11,672 bases of DNA from JAPLGE01 sp964355545 (GCA_964355545.1 CAYHEK010000048.1:1-11672); one strand, 5' to 3'. Shown: positions 1-6,322, counted from the stretch's first letter. Notes: generated by a model from the sequence alone, not told the origin. Translations and numbers: made by a program.

Positions 1-74
1 TACGCCTGGAGGGACTTGAACCCCCAACCACCGGTTCCGAAGACCGGTGCTCTATCCAGTTGAGCTACAGGCGC
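1..74 (-). tRNA. tRNA-Arg (anticodon TCG)
   Basis: The reverse strand folds as a complete cloverleaf. The 7-bp acceptor stem GCGCCTG/CAGGCGT includes a G1.U72 wobble. The D-arm has GCTC/GAGC. The anticodon stem CCGGT/ACCGG carries loop CTTCGGA with T33, giving anticodon TCG, which reads CGA and related Arg codons. The T-arm has a TTCAAGT loop and the discriminator is A73 at base 1. The window ends here, so an encoded CCA cannot be judged. It is the last gene of the five-tRNA cluster, 14 nt after the encoded CCA of tRNA-His. Confidence 0.95.
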
Positions 75-88
75 ATTTTCGTAGAGGG

Positions 89-166
89 TGGGAGGAGCGA
101 CGGGGCTCGAACCCGCAACCCCTGGGACCACAACCCAGTGCGCTAGCCAGTTGCGCCACGCTCCCC
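89..166 (-). tRNA. tRNA-His (anticodon GTG), CCA encoded
   Basis: The anticodon stem CTGGG/CCCAG holds loop TTGTGGT, anticodon GTG. The acceptor stem has the histidine hallmark of an extra G-1 (base 166) pairing with C73 (base 92). The next pair, G1.U72, is a wobble. Bases 91-89 encode CCA directly after C73; the Pro, Gly and Arg(TCT) genes of the cluster do not encode CCA. The T-loop is TTCGAGC. Without G-1 and CCA the gene spans 92-165. Its 5' end is 7 nt from the 3' end of tRNA-Arg(TCT). Confidence 0.96.
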
Positions 167-173
167 ATGCTCG

Positions 174-246
174 TACGCCCGGGAGGATTCGAACCTCCGG
201 CCGACGGCTTAGAAGGCCGCTGCTCTGTCCACTGAGCTACGGGCGC
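174..246 (-). tRNA. tRNA-Arg (anticodon TCT)
   Basis: The acceptor stem GCGCCCG/CGGGCGT has a G1.U72 wobble and A73. The D-arm is GCTC/GAGC. The anticodon stem GCGGC/GCCGT holds loop CTTCTAA, anticodon TCT, reading AGA/AGG. The T-arm is GGAGG/CCTCC with loop TTCGAAT. A73 is followed by CGA, so CCA is not encoded and must be added by a nucleotidyltransferase. It sits between tRNA-Gly and tRNA-His, with gaps of 12 and 7 nt. Confidence 0.95.
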
Positions 247-258
247 AGCCTTTTCAAG

Positions 259-329
259 AGCGGAAGACGGGAATCGAACCCGCACCGCTGGCTTGGAGGG
301 CCAGGGCTCTACCGTTGAGCTACTTCCGC
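259..329 (-). tRNA. tRNA-Gly (anticodon TCC) with C33
   Basis: This is a 71-nt cloverleaf, the usual length for glycine tRNA. The acceptor stem is GCGGAAG/CTTCCGC with T73. The anticodon stem CTGGC/GCCAG holds a seven-base loop CCTCCAA, anticodon TCC. Position 33 is C instead of the nearly universal U33; the other four tRNAs in the cluster all have T33. All stems pair well (G49.U65 is the only wobble noted) and the T-loop is TTCGATT, so the gene looks intact. CCA is not encoded. It lies 8 nt after tRNA-Pro. Confidence 0.93.
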
Positions 330-337
330 ACGGCTTG

Positions 338-411
338 TCGGAGAGGCCGGATTCGAACCGGCGACCTCAGCGTCCCGAACGCTGCGCGCTAACCAGCTGC
401 GCTACTCTCCG
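338..411 (-). tRNA. tRNA-Pro (anticodon CGG)
   Basis: The acceptor stem CGGAGAG/CTCTCCG begins with the C1-G72 pair typical of bacterial tRNA-Pro, with A73. The anticodon stem CAGCG/CGCTG holds loop TTCGGGA, anticodon CGG, reading CCG. The T-arm is GCCGG/CCGGC with loop TTCGAAT. CCA is not encoded. It is the first tRNA of the cluster. Its mature 5' end is only 9 nt after the htrA stop codon, and I saw no tRNA-type promoter in the last part of htrA, so read-through from htrA is plausible. Confidence 0.95.
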
Positions 412-420
412 AGCCTTCTA

Positions 421-1917
421 TCAGCGTCCCAGCGTGACGAACCGCGTCGTCCCGTTCCGCAGGATGGTGAACATCGGGTTCGCATCGTCCGCCATCCCAG
501 CGACCATGGCGTTCCAATCCTCGGCCGAGGCGACCGGTCGAAGGTCGACCTCGAGGATCACGTCGTTTGGCTCTAGTCCAGCCCAATAGGCCCGACTTCC
601 AGCCGCCACGTCCATTATGACAACACCCTGCGTCGATTGCAATCCCAACTGCTTGGCGATATTGGGGGTGACCGGCCCCACGGTGAGGCCAAACTTCTGG
701 GTCGCCGCGGGCGCAGTCTCCTTCTCGCTTGAGTAGAGCGCCTCTTCGCTCGGCCGCTCGCCGAGGGTCACCGGGAGGCGAAGGGTCTCCTTACTGCGCA
801 CGATCTCGAGGTCAACGACCGTCCCAACCGGTAGGAGGGAGACCTTGTGAATCAGGGCGTCGGTCGAGCCGACCGCCTCTCCGTCCACCTTCGTGATCAC
901 GTCCCCCGAGTGGACCCCCGCCTGCTCCGCGGGAGAGGAGGCGACGACATCGGAGACGAGGACCCCCGTCCCGGCCTTCACTCCGAACTTCTCCTCCATG
1001 GGTGGGGTGATGTCTTGGATGTAGACGCCGAGCCAGCCGCGCGTCACCTTGCCGGTCGTCACGAGCTGGTTGAGGATGTCCTTCACGCCGTCGATGGCGA
1101 CGGCGAAGTTGATCCCCTCGATCGTGACGCCGTTTGACTCCCGCGCGATGGCGACGTTGATCCCGACCACCTCTCCCTTCGCGTTCACGAGCGGGCCACC
1201 GCTATTCCCTGGGTTGATCGCGGCGTCGGTCTGGATCAGGTTCTCGTACTGACCGACGCCCGTCGGCTTCTCGATGTCGCGGTTTGTGGCGCTGATGATC
1301 CCCATGGTGACGGTGTAGGAAAGGCCGAGAGGGTTCCCGATCGCGATCGCCCAGTCGCCGATCTCGAGCGCGGAGGAGGCTCCGAGTGGCGCGGTCGAGA
1401 GGCCCTTCGTCTCTCCCTTGAGGCGGAGGATCGCGACGTCGAGCTGGGAGTCGCTCCCCACCACCTCGGCGTCCCACGTGGAGCCGTCGACGCTCGTCAC
1501 GCGGATCGTCTTCGCCTGGTCGATGACATGCGCGTTCGTGAGGACGAGCTTCTCGCCCGCATAATCGATCACGACACCGGAGCCGAGTGCGCGGCGCTCC
1601 TGCTGCTGCGGGACGCTCGGCTCGCCGAAGAAGCGGCGGAAGAAGGGGTCGTTGAAGAAGTCGCTGAACGGGTTCGTGACATCGACGACTCCCGTGACGT
1701 CGATCCGCACGACAGCCGGCCCGACGCGGGCGATCGCCTGCTTGACCGCCGCCTGGCCGGAGTCGGTGATCGCCTGTTGGACTGAACTCTCCTGGGCCAG
1801 GACGACCCTCGACCCGAAGGGGTTCCCTCCTTCGCGAGTGCTCACCCACGCGAGGGAGAGGCCGGCCAAGACGAGGAATACGACGAGTGCTCCTAGAATC
1901 CAAGTCTTTTGTCTCAT
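421..1917 (-). CDS. htrA: HtrA/DegP-family serine protease, two PDZ domains
   Basis: A periplasmic or extracytoplasmic quality-control protease that degrades misfolded proteins (family knowledge). The 498-aa product begins with a positively charged end and a hydrophobic helix (residues 6-25), an uncleaved anchor or signal peptide. A trypsin-like domain follows, with the triad His130 (LTNAHV), Asp160 (QLDVAILRL) and Ser239 (NPGNSGGPL). Between anchor and protease is a Phe-rich linker (DFFNDPFFRRFF, about 87-97), typical of DegP proteins. PDZ1 is about 293-385 and PDZ2 about 408-495. The ATG at 1917 has a strong ribosome site, AAGGAGG at 1923-1929, five bases upstream. A sigma70-like promoter precedes it. 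The stop codon (421-423) lies 9 nt from tRNA-Pro, so the transcript may continue into the tRNA cluster. All catalytic residues are present. Assignment between DegP, DegQ and DegS is not possible, but two PDZ domains exclude a plain DegS. Confidence 0.95.
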   Translation of the reverse strand: MRQKTWILGALVVFLVLAGLSLAWVSTREGGNPFGSRVVLAQESSVQQAITDSGQAAVKQAIARVGPAVVRIDVTGVVDVTNPFSDFFNDPFFRRFFGEPSVPQQQERRALGSGVVIDYAGEKLVLTNAHVIDQAKTIRVTSVDGSTWDAEVVGSDSQLDVAILRLKGETKGLSTAPLGASSALEIGDWAIAIGNPLGLSYTVTMGIISATNRDIEKPTGVGQYENLIQTDAAINPGNSGGPLVNAKGEVVGINVAIARESNGVTIEGINFAVAIDGVKDILNQLVTTGKVTRGWLGVYIQDITPPMEEKFGVKAGTGVLVSDVVASSPAEQAGVHSGDVITKVDGEAVGSTDALIHKVSLLPVGTVVDLEIVRSKETLRLPVTLGERPSEEALYSSEKETAPAATQKFGLTVGPVTPNIAKQLGLQSTQGVVIMDVAAGSRAYWAGLEPNDVILEVDLRPVASAEDWNAMVAGMADDANPMFTILRNGTTRFVTLGR

Positions 1918-1959
1918 GGGTTCCTCCTTATCTAGTGTACCTGCTTTTTTGCCGGTACG

Positions 1960-1987
1960 ATTATAGGCCGGGGATGTGAAGATTCAA
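1960..1987 (-). promoter_or_regulatory. Predicted htrA promoter (TTGAAT-16-TATAAT)
   Basis: On the minus strand, a perfect TATAAT -10 box (1960-1965) lies 16 bp downstream of TTGAAT (1982-1987). It predicts a start near 1953 and a leader of about 35 nt containing the AAGGAGG site. The -35 box covers the first base of the ATG at 1987 of the divergent thiolation gene, so the two genes compete for this 69-bp space. Confidence 0.6.
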
Positions 1988-3039
1988 TGAAGAAAATCCA
2001 GAGTGGAAGTGAATTTGCGAGCTTTGGCGCGTCAAACGTGAAGGCGGTCGCCCTCCTCTCCGGAGGTCTCGATAGCACGCTCGCCGCCCGTCTCGTGAAG
2101 GGGTGGGGGATCGACGTGATCGGCCTGCACATCTCCATCCTGTTCGATACAAGCGCGAACCGTTCCCGCGGCCTGGCCGCGGCCGCGGAGAGGGCCGGGA
2201 TCCCCCTCCGCACGCTCGACCTCTCCGAGGAGCACCTCGAGGTCGTTCGCCACCCGCGCCACGGCCGCGGGGCGGGGATGAACCCGTGCCTGGACTGTCG
2301 GATCTTCATGCTCCAGGCGGCGAGGCGGGTGATGGAGGAGGAGGAAGCGCAGTTCGTCGTCACGGGGGAGGTCGTGGGGCAGCGGCCGATGTCCCAGCAC
2401 CGGCGCTCCCTCGCCCTCGCGGCCGAGGAGAGCGGGCTCGGGGAGCGGCTCCTCCGCCCCCTCTCCGCGGCGCTCCTCCCAGAGACCCTGCCGGTGACGG
2501 AGGGGTGGGTCCCGCGAGAGGGGGTTCTCGGCATCCACGGGAGGGGGCGCGAGGCGCAGGTCGAGCTCGCGCGGCGGCTCGGGATCGACGCGTACCCTCA
2601 GCCGGCGGGCGGCTGCCTCCTGACAGAGAAGGTCTACGCCGCGCGCCTGCGCGACGCCTTCGCGCACGTCGACCGGGACGCGATGGGAAAGGAGGAGTTC
2701 CTCCTTCTGCGCTGGGGCCGCCACTTCCGCCTCTCCGATCGGGCCAAGGTGATCGTCGGACGCGACGAGGCGGAGAACGCGATCCTCGACCGTTATTCCT
2801 CCGGCCGGATCCGAATCGAGCCCGCTGAGACGGTCGGGCCGGTCGCGCTCGTGGAGGGGGAACCGTCGCCGGAGGAGCTCCTCCTCGCCTCGTCCCTCGT
2901 CGCGCGCTACTGCGATCACGCAGGGGAGGGGCCGCTCGCGCTCGAGATCGTTTCGGAAGGAGAGAAAAGGACCGTTCGCGTCCCACCCCTCTCGTCCGGC
3001 GACGCCCGGATCCCCGTCTGGAGGATCGGAGACGGTTAG
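1987..3039 (+). CDS. PP-loop ATPase, ThiI/TtcA-like tRNA thiolation enzyme with NFACT-R-type C-terminus
   Basis: Predicted cytosolic tRNA sulfurtransferase: the PP-loop domain adenylates the target base with ATP before sulfur insertion. The PP-loop motif SGGLDS is at residues 25-30 of 350. Three cysteines stand out: Cys101 and Cys104 (NPCLDC) and Cys210 (GGCLL). This CxxC plus distal Cys pattern matches the [4Fe-4S] ligands of TtcA/TtuA-like thiolases (family knowledge; cluster inferred). The C-terminal part from about 237 (LLLRWGRHFRLS, AKVIVGRDEAEN) resembles the DUF814/NFACT-R domain found on bacterial ThiI-like proteins that lack THUMP. The target base (U8, U34, C32 or U54) cannot be told. 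The start is uncertain: residues 1-17 use AT-rich codons unlike the rest, overlap the htrA promoter and have no clear ribosome site. GTG at 2038, just before KAVALLSGG, would match the usual family start. The stop overlaps that of folE. It is not MnmA or QueC: the motifs around the cysteines differ. Confidence 0.8.
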   Translation: MKKIQSGSEFASFGASNVKAVALLSGGLDSTLAARLVKGWGIDVIGLHISILFDTSANRSRGLAAAAERAGIPLRTLDLSEEHLEVVRHPRHGRGAGMNPCLDCRIFMLQAARRVMEEEEAQFVVTGEVVGQRPMSQHRRSLALAAEESGLGERLLRPLSAALLPETLPVTEGWVPREGVLGIHGRGREAQVELARRLGIDAYPQPAGGCLLTEKVYAARLRDAFAHVDRDAMGKEEFLLLRWGRHFRLSDRAKVIVGRDEAENAILDRYSSGRIRIEPAETVGPVALVEGEPSPEELLLASSLVARYCDHAGEGPLALEIVSEGEKRTVRVPPLSSGDARIPVWRIGDG

Positions 3040-3593
3040 CGGATGAGGGCGAGGGCCTCCTCGCGGGAGGCTTGATTCGTCCGGAAGAGCCCGCGGATCG
3101 CCGAGGTGACGAGTTCGGTCCCGGGCTTCTTCACCCCGCGCAGGGTCATGCACAGGTGCGTCGCCCGGATCTTCACGAGGACCCCGTACGGGTCGAGCTT
3201 CCCCATCAGGGCGTCGGCGAGCTGCGAGGTGAGCCGCTCTTGGAGCTGGGGGCGGCCGGAGGCGATGTCCAGGGCCCGCACGAGCTCGCTTGCGCCGACG
3301 ATCCGGTTCTCCTTTGGGATGTAGACGATGTCCGCCGTGCCGACGAACGGGAGGAAGTGGTGCTCGCAGATCGAGAAGAAGGGGATCCCCTTGGCGACGA
3401 CCATCTGGTCGTACTCCTCCTCGAAGGCGACCTCGAGGGCCTCCGCGGGGGACCGATCGATCTGGGAGAAGAACTCGGCGACCGTCTCCGCGACCCGGCG
3501 CGGGGTGTTCGCGACGACCTCGGGGTTCAGGTGTTCGCGGCCGATCCCCTCCAGGATCTCGCGCACGCCGCGTTCAATCCTCTCTAGGTCCAT
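3036..3593 (-). CDS. folE: GTP cyclohydrolase I (type IA)
   Basis: Converts GTP to 7,8-dihydroneopterin triphosphate, the first step of tetrahydrofolate and, in some bacteria, queuosine (preQ0) synthesis. The 185-aa product fits the core family length. Zinc ligands are visible: Cys76 and His79 in the CEHH motif (FFSICEHHFLPF) and Cys147 in ATHLCM. Also seen are the substrate-binding region ENRIVGASELVR (about 95-106) and LRGVKKPG (151-158). ATG at 3593 gives the expected N-terminus MDLERIERGV; the frame stays open upstream to 3821, but that part is a shadow of the DUF5693 gene. No ribosome site precedes the ATG. Instead a -10-like TACCAT ends 6 nt before it, so the mRNA is probably leaderless. 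The TAA stop (3036-3038) overlaps the TAG of the convergent thiolation gene (3037-3039). The upstream DUF5693 gene ends 31 nt before the start, so some co-transcription is also possible. Confidence 0.95.
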   Translation of the reverse strand: MDLERIERGVREILEGIGREHLNPEVVANTPRRVAETVAEFFSQIDRSPAEALEVAFEEEYDQMVVAKGIPFFSICEHHFLPFVGTADIVYIPKENRIVGASELVRALDIASGRPQLQERLTSQLADALMGKLDPYGVLVKIRATHLCMTLRGVKKPGTELVTSAIRGLFRTNQASREEALALIR

Positions 3594-3599
3594 GATCGG

Positions 3600-3628
3600 A
3601 TGGTAGGGGAGATCCCGTAAAGGGTCAA
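3600..3628 (-). promoter_or_regulatory. Predicted folE promoter giving a leaderless mRNA
   Basis: On the minus strand TTGACC (3623-3628) is followed after exactly 17 bp by TACCAT (3600-3605), and the folE ATG begins 6 nt further on. That spacing puts the transcription start at or within a base or two of the A of the ATG. The -35 box overlaps the TGA stop of the DUF5693 gene (3625-3627). The match is 5/6 for the -35 and 4/6 for the -10 box. The absence of any Shine-Dalgarno sequence supports the leaderless reading. Confidence 0.5.
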
Positions 3629-5211
3629 CCGACGGGGTGCAAGAGACGCCTTCTCGCCCTCCGGACGAGGGCGAGCGCCCCACAGAGGGCCGCACCCGCC
3701 GCGAGGCCGAGGACGATTCCGTTCCCCGTGCGCAGGAGGGAGAGGAGGAGCGGGGTGTGTGCGTGGGCGAAGGAGTTGAGGATGGAGGTCTGCCCGACGA
3801 GGCCGAAGAAGAGGAGGACACCGCGCCACAGGCTCATCGATTCATCTATTCCGAAGAGGAAGAGGAGCGGATGGCCGAGGAGGAACTCCTTGAACCGCGG
3901 TCGGGCGACGAGGAGGGCCTCGAGGAGCCCGCGCGCCCGCTCCTCAATGGTGGATACGAGGGGATCGGCGTTCCCGCTCCTCGCAAGGAGGAAGGCGACC
4001 GCGAGGAGGCTCACCAAGACAAGGCCCGCGCCGAGGAGGCGGCCCGAGGAGGAGAGGGACCGCTTGACCCCCTCCCATCCAAGGCTGTGTAGGTAGAGGA
4101 AGGTCCCGGTGAGGGGCGGGAGGAGGAGGGAGGCCTTCACCCCGCGGAACTCGGCGAGCTTCATGAGGAAGACGGGGTCGGCAAGGAGGGCGGCGAGGAG
4201 GACGCCCGCGGCGAGGGAGACAAGAGAGAAAAGGAGGAGGGTGCGTGCCCCAAAGCGCCATCCGGAATGGAGTCGGGGTAAGAGGAAAAGCGCGCCGGCG
4301 ACGGGCGCAAGGAGGGAAATGAGGAAGGCGTCGAGCTGGCGGAGGGGGATTCCGCTTGAGCCCAAGGGGAGAAGGGCGTGGGAGAGGGCGAGGAAGCAGG
4401 CGAGGGCGGGTTGACGAAAGAAGAGGAGGGAGACGACCAAGAGAAGGGCGCTCACCCCCATGTGCAGGAGGACCTCGACCGGCCGTCCTTCCGGTCGCGG
4501 CGGGAGGGAGGGGCTGCCGAAGGAGTACCCCGCCTCGCGGAGGCGGGCCGTCACCTCGCGGCAGTAGGTCAGGGTCTTCTCTTGACTCTCTCCTGGGACT
4601 GGCGAAAGGAGGAGGACGCGGACCCCCCTCTCGCGCACCGCCCGCTCCCAGCGAGCGAGGACCTCCTCCCGACTGAGTGCGGAGAGGTCCTCGGGCGGGA
4701 TCTCGTGCCCGCGCGCGATCCGCCGGTATCCCGCGTCCCACAGCGCCCGCTCGAGTCGAAGATCCGCGAACTCGGGGAGGACGAGGGTGCTCCCCGCCTC
4801 GAGGAGGCGGTGGAGGAGGGGATCGTCCGGCGCGAGCGCCGCTTCGACCCACACGAACGGGAAGGGGCCGCGGCCGGCGAGTTCGGCCGGACATGCCCGA
4901 TCGACGAGGAGGGCGACCTCGAGGCCGAGGCCGCGGGCCTCGGCGAGGAAGGGGGCGTCGCCGTGGAGGAGGGACGAGGCGCGGACGGCAATCCCCGTGA
5001 CCTGGAACCCGGCGAGCTCGCTTGCGGGGATCCCCGCGACATCCTCCCAGCGGACGAGGACCGCGACCGTGCGATTCGCCCTCTCCCAGGCGACGCGGTC
5101 GAGGTCGACCTTGATCGCGGTGGCGAGGGAGAGGGCGAGCACCGAGATCCCGAGGGCCCAGAGCGCCCTTCTCCACGGGGATCGTTCGAGGCTCCAGCGA
5201 GAGCTAGACAT
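3625..5211 (-). CDS. DUF5693-family polytopic membrane protein
   Basis: A 528-aa integral membrane protein. TM1 is at about 15-33. A soluble, probably extracytoplasmic domain of some 210 residues (35-245) follows, and then about eight hydrophobic segments (247-518) ending in a basic tail. Motifs I associate with DUF5693 are present: GVKASLLLPP (357-366), RPRFKEFLLGHP (437-448), SFAHAHTPLLLSLLRTGNG (480-498). DUF5693 genes in Firmicutes often lie beside csaB (polysaccharide pyruvyl transferase) and envelope-polymer genes, so a cell-surface role is inferred; no biochemical function is known to me. No csaB is in this window. The ATG at 5211 overlaps the end of alr by 8 nt, with AGAGGG just upstream, so translation is probably coupled. 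The gene is rich in CTC Leu codons, which makes the opposite strand purine-rich and produces long false ORFs there. Confidence 0.8.
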   Translation of the reverse strand: MSSSRWSLERSPWRRALWALGISVLALSLATAIKVDLDRVAWERANRTVAVLVRWEDVAGIPASELAGFQVTGIAVRASSLLHGDAPFLAEARGLGLEVALLVDRACPAELAGRGPFPFVWVEAALAPDDPLLHRLLEAGSTLVLPEFADLRLERALWDAGYRRIARGHEIPPEDLSALSREEVLARWERAVRERGVRVLLLSPVPGESQEKTLTYCREVTARLREAGYSFGSPSLPPRPEGRPVEVLLHMGVSALLLVVSLLFFRQPALACFLALSHALLPLGSSGIPLRQLDAFLISLLAPVAGALFLLPRLHSGWRFGARTLLLFSLVSLAAGVLLAALLADPVFLMKLAEFRGVKASLLLPPLTGTFLYLHSLGWEGVKRSLSSSGRLLGAGLVLVSLLAVAFLLARSGNADPLVSTIEERARGLLEALLVARPRFKEFLLGHPLLFLFGIDESMSLWRGVLLFFGLVGQTSILNSFAHAHTPLLLSLLRTGNGIVLGLAAGAALCGALALVRRARRRLLHPVG

Positions 5212-6322
5212 AGGTGCGCCCTCTTGCGCCGCGCAGGGCGGGGACGAGGAGCTCGCAGACAGCGAGGCCGGCCTGCGCGGCGACCCGGTCTGCTGGCAGG
5301 TTGGGCCCGAAGACCTCGGCCTCGTCTCCGATCGAAATCCCTTCGATCTCGCTCACGTCGACGAGGGTGTGGTCGAGACAGATCCGCCCGACGACCGGCG
5401 CGCGCCGGTCCCTCAGGAAGACTTCTCCGCCCTGGGCGAGGCGCGGGTTGAAGCCCGACGCGTACCCGATGGGGAGGACGGCGATGCGCTCACGGCGGGA
5501 TGCGCGGTAGGCCCGGCCGTAGCCGACGAAGTCCCCCGGGGCGAGGTCCTTGAGCGCGATCACCGGCGCGGTGAGGGTCGCGACCGGCCTCACCTCCTCC
5601 GCCCACGGCCGCCTCACCTCGGGGTAGCCGTAGAAGAGGGTCGCGATCCGGACGAGGTTCAGGGGAGGGCGGGTCACCTCGTCCGTGTATTGGATCGCGG
5701 CCGCCGAGTTTGCGATGTGCCGGAGCGGCGGGAGGAGGCCGGCCCCCTCGAGCTCGGCGAGGAGGGAGGCGAAGCGCTCGATCTGGCCAAGGGTGTAGGC
5801 CTGATCTGACGGAGACTCGGAGTCGGCGACGGAGAGGTGGCTGAAGATCCCCTCCACCTCGAGGAAGGGGAGCTCTCGCGCTCGGACGAGGAGGTCGACT
5901 GTCCGCTCGGGGAGGACGCCGAACCGCCTCATCCCCGTGTCGACGTTCACGTGGATGGGCACCTTCCGTCTCTCGCGTTGGGCGGCCCGGCTGATCGCCT
6001 GCGCGGAGTCGAGGTCCGCGACCTGCGGGGTGAGGCGAAGCTCGAGGGCGAGAGGGACCTCAGAGGGGAGGATCGGGGCGAGGAGGAGGACGGGAAGAGA
6101 GACGCCGGCCTCGCGAACCCTCCGGCCCTCCTCGAGCGTGGCGACGCCGAGGGAGTGAAGGCCGATCTCCGCGGCGGCGCGGGAGACGGCCTCGATCCCG
6201 TGGCCGTAGGCGTCCGACTTGACGGGGAAGAGGACCTCGACGTCGGCCGGGAGGTGCGCTCGCACCTTCTCGACGTTCTCTCTGAAGACGGCAAGGTCGA
6301 TCCTCGCCAGGGTATTCGACAT
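5204..6322 (-). CDS. alr: Alanine racemase
   Basis: PLP-dependent interconversion of L- and D-alanine in the cytosol, supplying D-Ala for peptidoglycan. The 372-aa length is normal for the family. Lys35 in FPVKSDAYGHG is the PLP Schiff-base lysine (commonly VKANAYGHG). The second catalytic residue is probably Tyr268 in VGYGRAY. DTGMRRFG (128-135) is the usual DTGMxRxG motif, and HIANSAA (202-208) and LPIGYASGFNP (283-293) are recognisable. The usual (I/V)CMDQ segment reads ICLDHTLVDV (314-323). Start: ATG at 6322 has AGGAGG (6329-6334) six bases upstream. The open frame running to 6976 is a shadow of the ATPase gene. A TTGAAT-17-TATTCT promoter lies in the 113-bp gap after the ATPase gene, making alr the head of an alr-DUF5693(-folE) unit. 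Other amino-acid racemases of this fold (serine, broad-specificity) cannot be fully excluded. Confidence 0.92.
   Translation of the reverse strand: MSNTLARIDLAVFRENVEKVRAHLPADVEVLFPVKSDAYGHGIEAVSRAAAEIGLHSLGVATLEEGRRVREAGVSLPVLLLAPILPSEVPLALELRLTPQVADLDSAQAISRAAQRERRKVPIHVNVDTGMRRFGVLPERTVDLLVRARELPFLEVEGIFSHLSVADSESPSDQAYTLGQIERFASLLAELEGAGLLPPLRHIANSAAAIQYTDEVTRPPLNLVRIATLFYGYPEVRRPWAEEVRPVATLTAPVIALKDLAPGDFVGYGRAYRASRRERIAVLPIGYASGFNPRLAQGGEVFLRDRRAPVVGRICLDHTLVDVSEIEGISIGDEAEVFGPNLPADRVAAQAGLAVCELLVPALRGARGRTYV

Noticed and set aside
1..411. tRNA cluster as an attachment site for a mobile element
   Set aside because: No integrase, no direct repeat of a tRNA 3' end and no foreign-looking cargo is present in the window; only the sequence left of base 1 could change this.
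47..589. Several short open frames in both strands over the tRNA region and the end of htrA
   Set aside because: They run through intact tRNA genes and have no homology-like features or ribosome sites.
1987..3039. Identification as MnmA, QueC or argininosuccinate synthase, which share the PP-loop
   Set aside because: The NPCLDC and GGCLL cysteines and the GRHFRLS tail do not fit those families, and the zinc-binding cysteines of QueC are missing.
2032..3153. 373-aa minus-strand open frame antisense to the thiolation gene
   Set aside because: Low-complexity composition rich in Arg, Glu and Pro, no motif, and it would overlap folE. The plus-strand frame carries SGGLDS and the three cysteines.
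3594..3821. N-terminal extension of folE
   Set aside because: It overlaps the end of the DUF5693 gene and is Ser/Arg/Pro-rich; the family start is at MDLERIERG.
4378..5451. 357-aa plus-strand open frame, and others on this strand at 3637-4092, 4677-5000 and 4787-5809
   Set aside because: They lie opposite the DUF5693 and alr genes, are strings of Glu, Arg, Gly and Ala without any domain, and arise from GC-rich codon bias. The minus-strand genes have clear family motifs.
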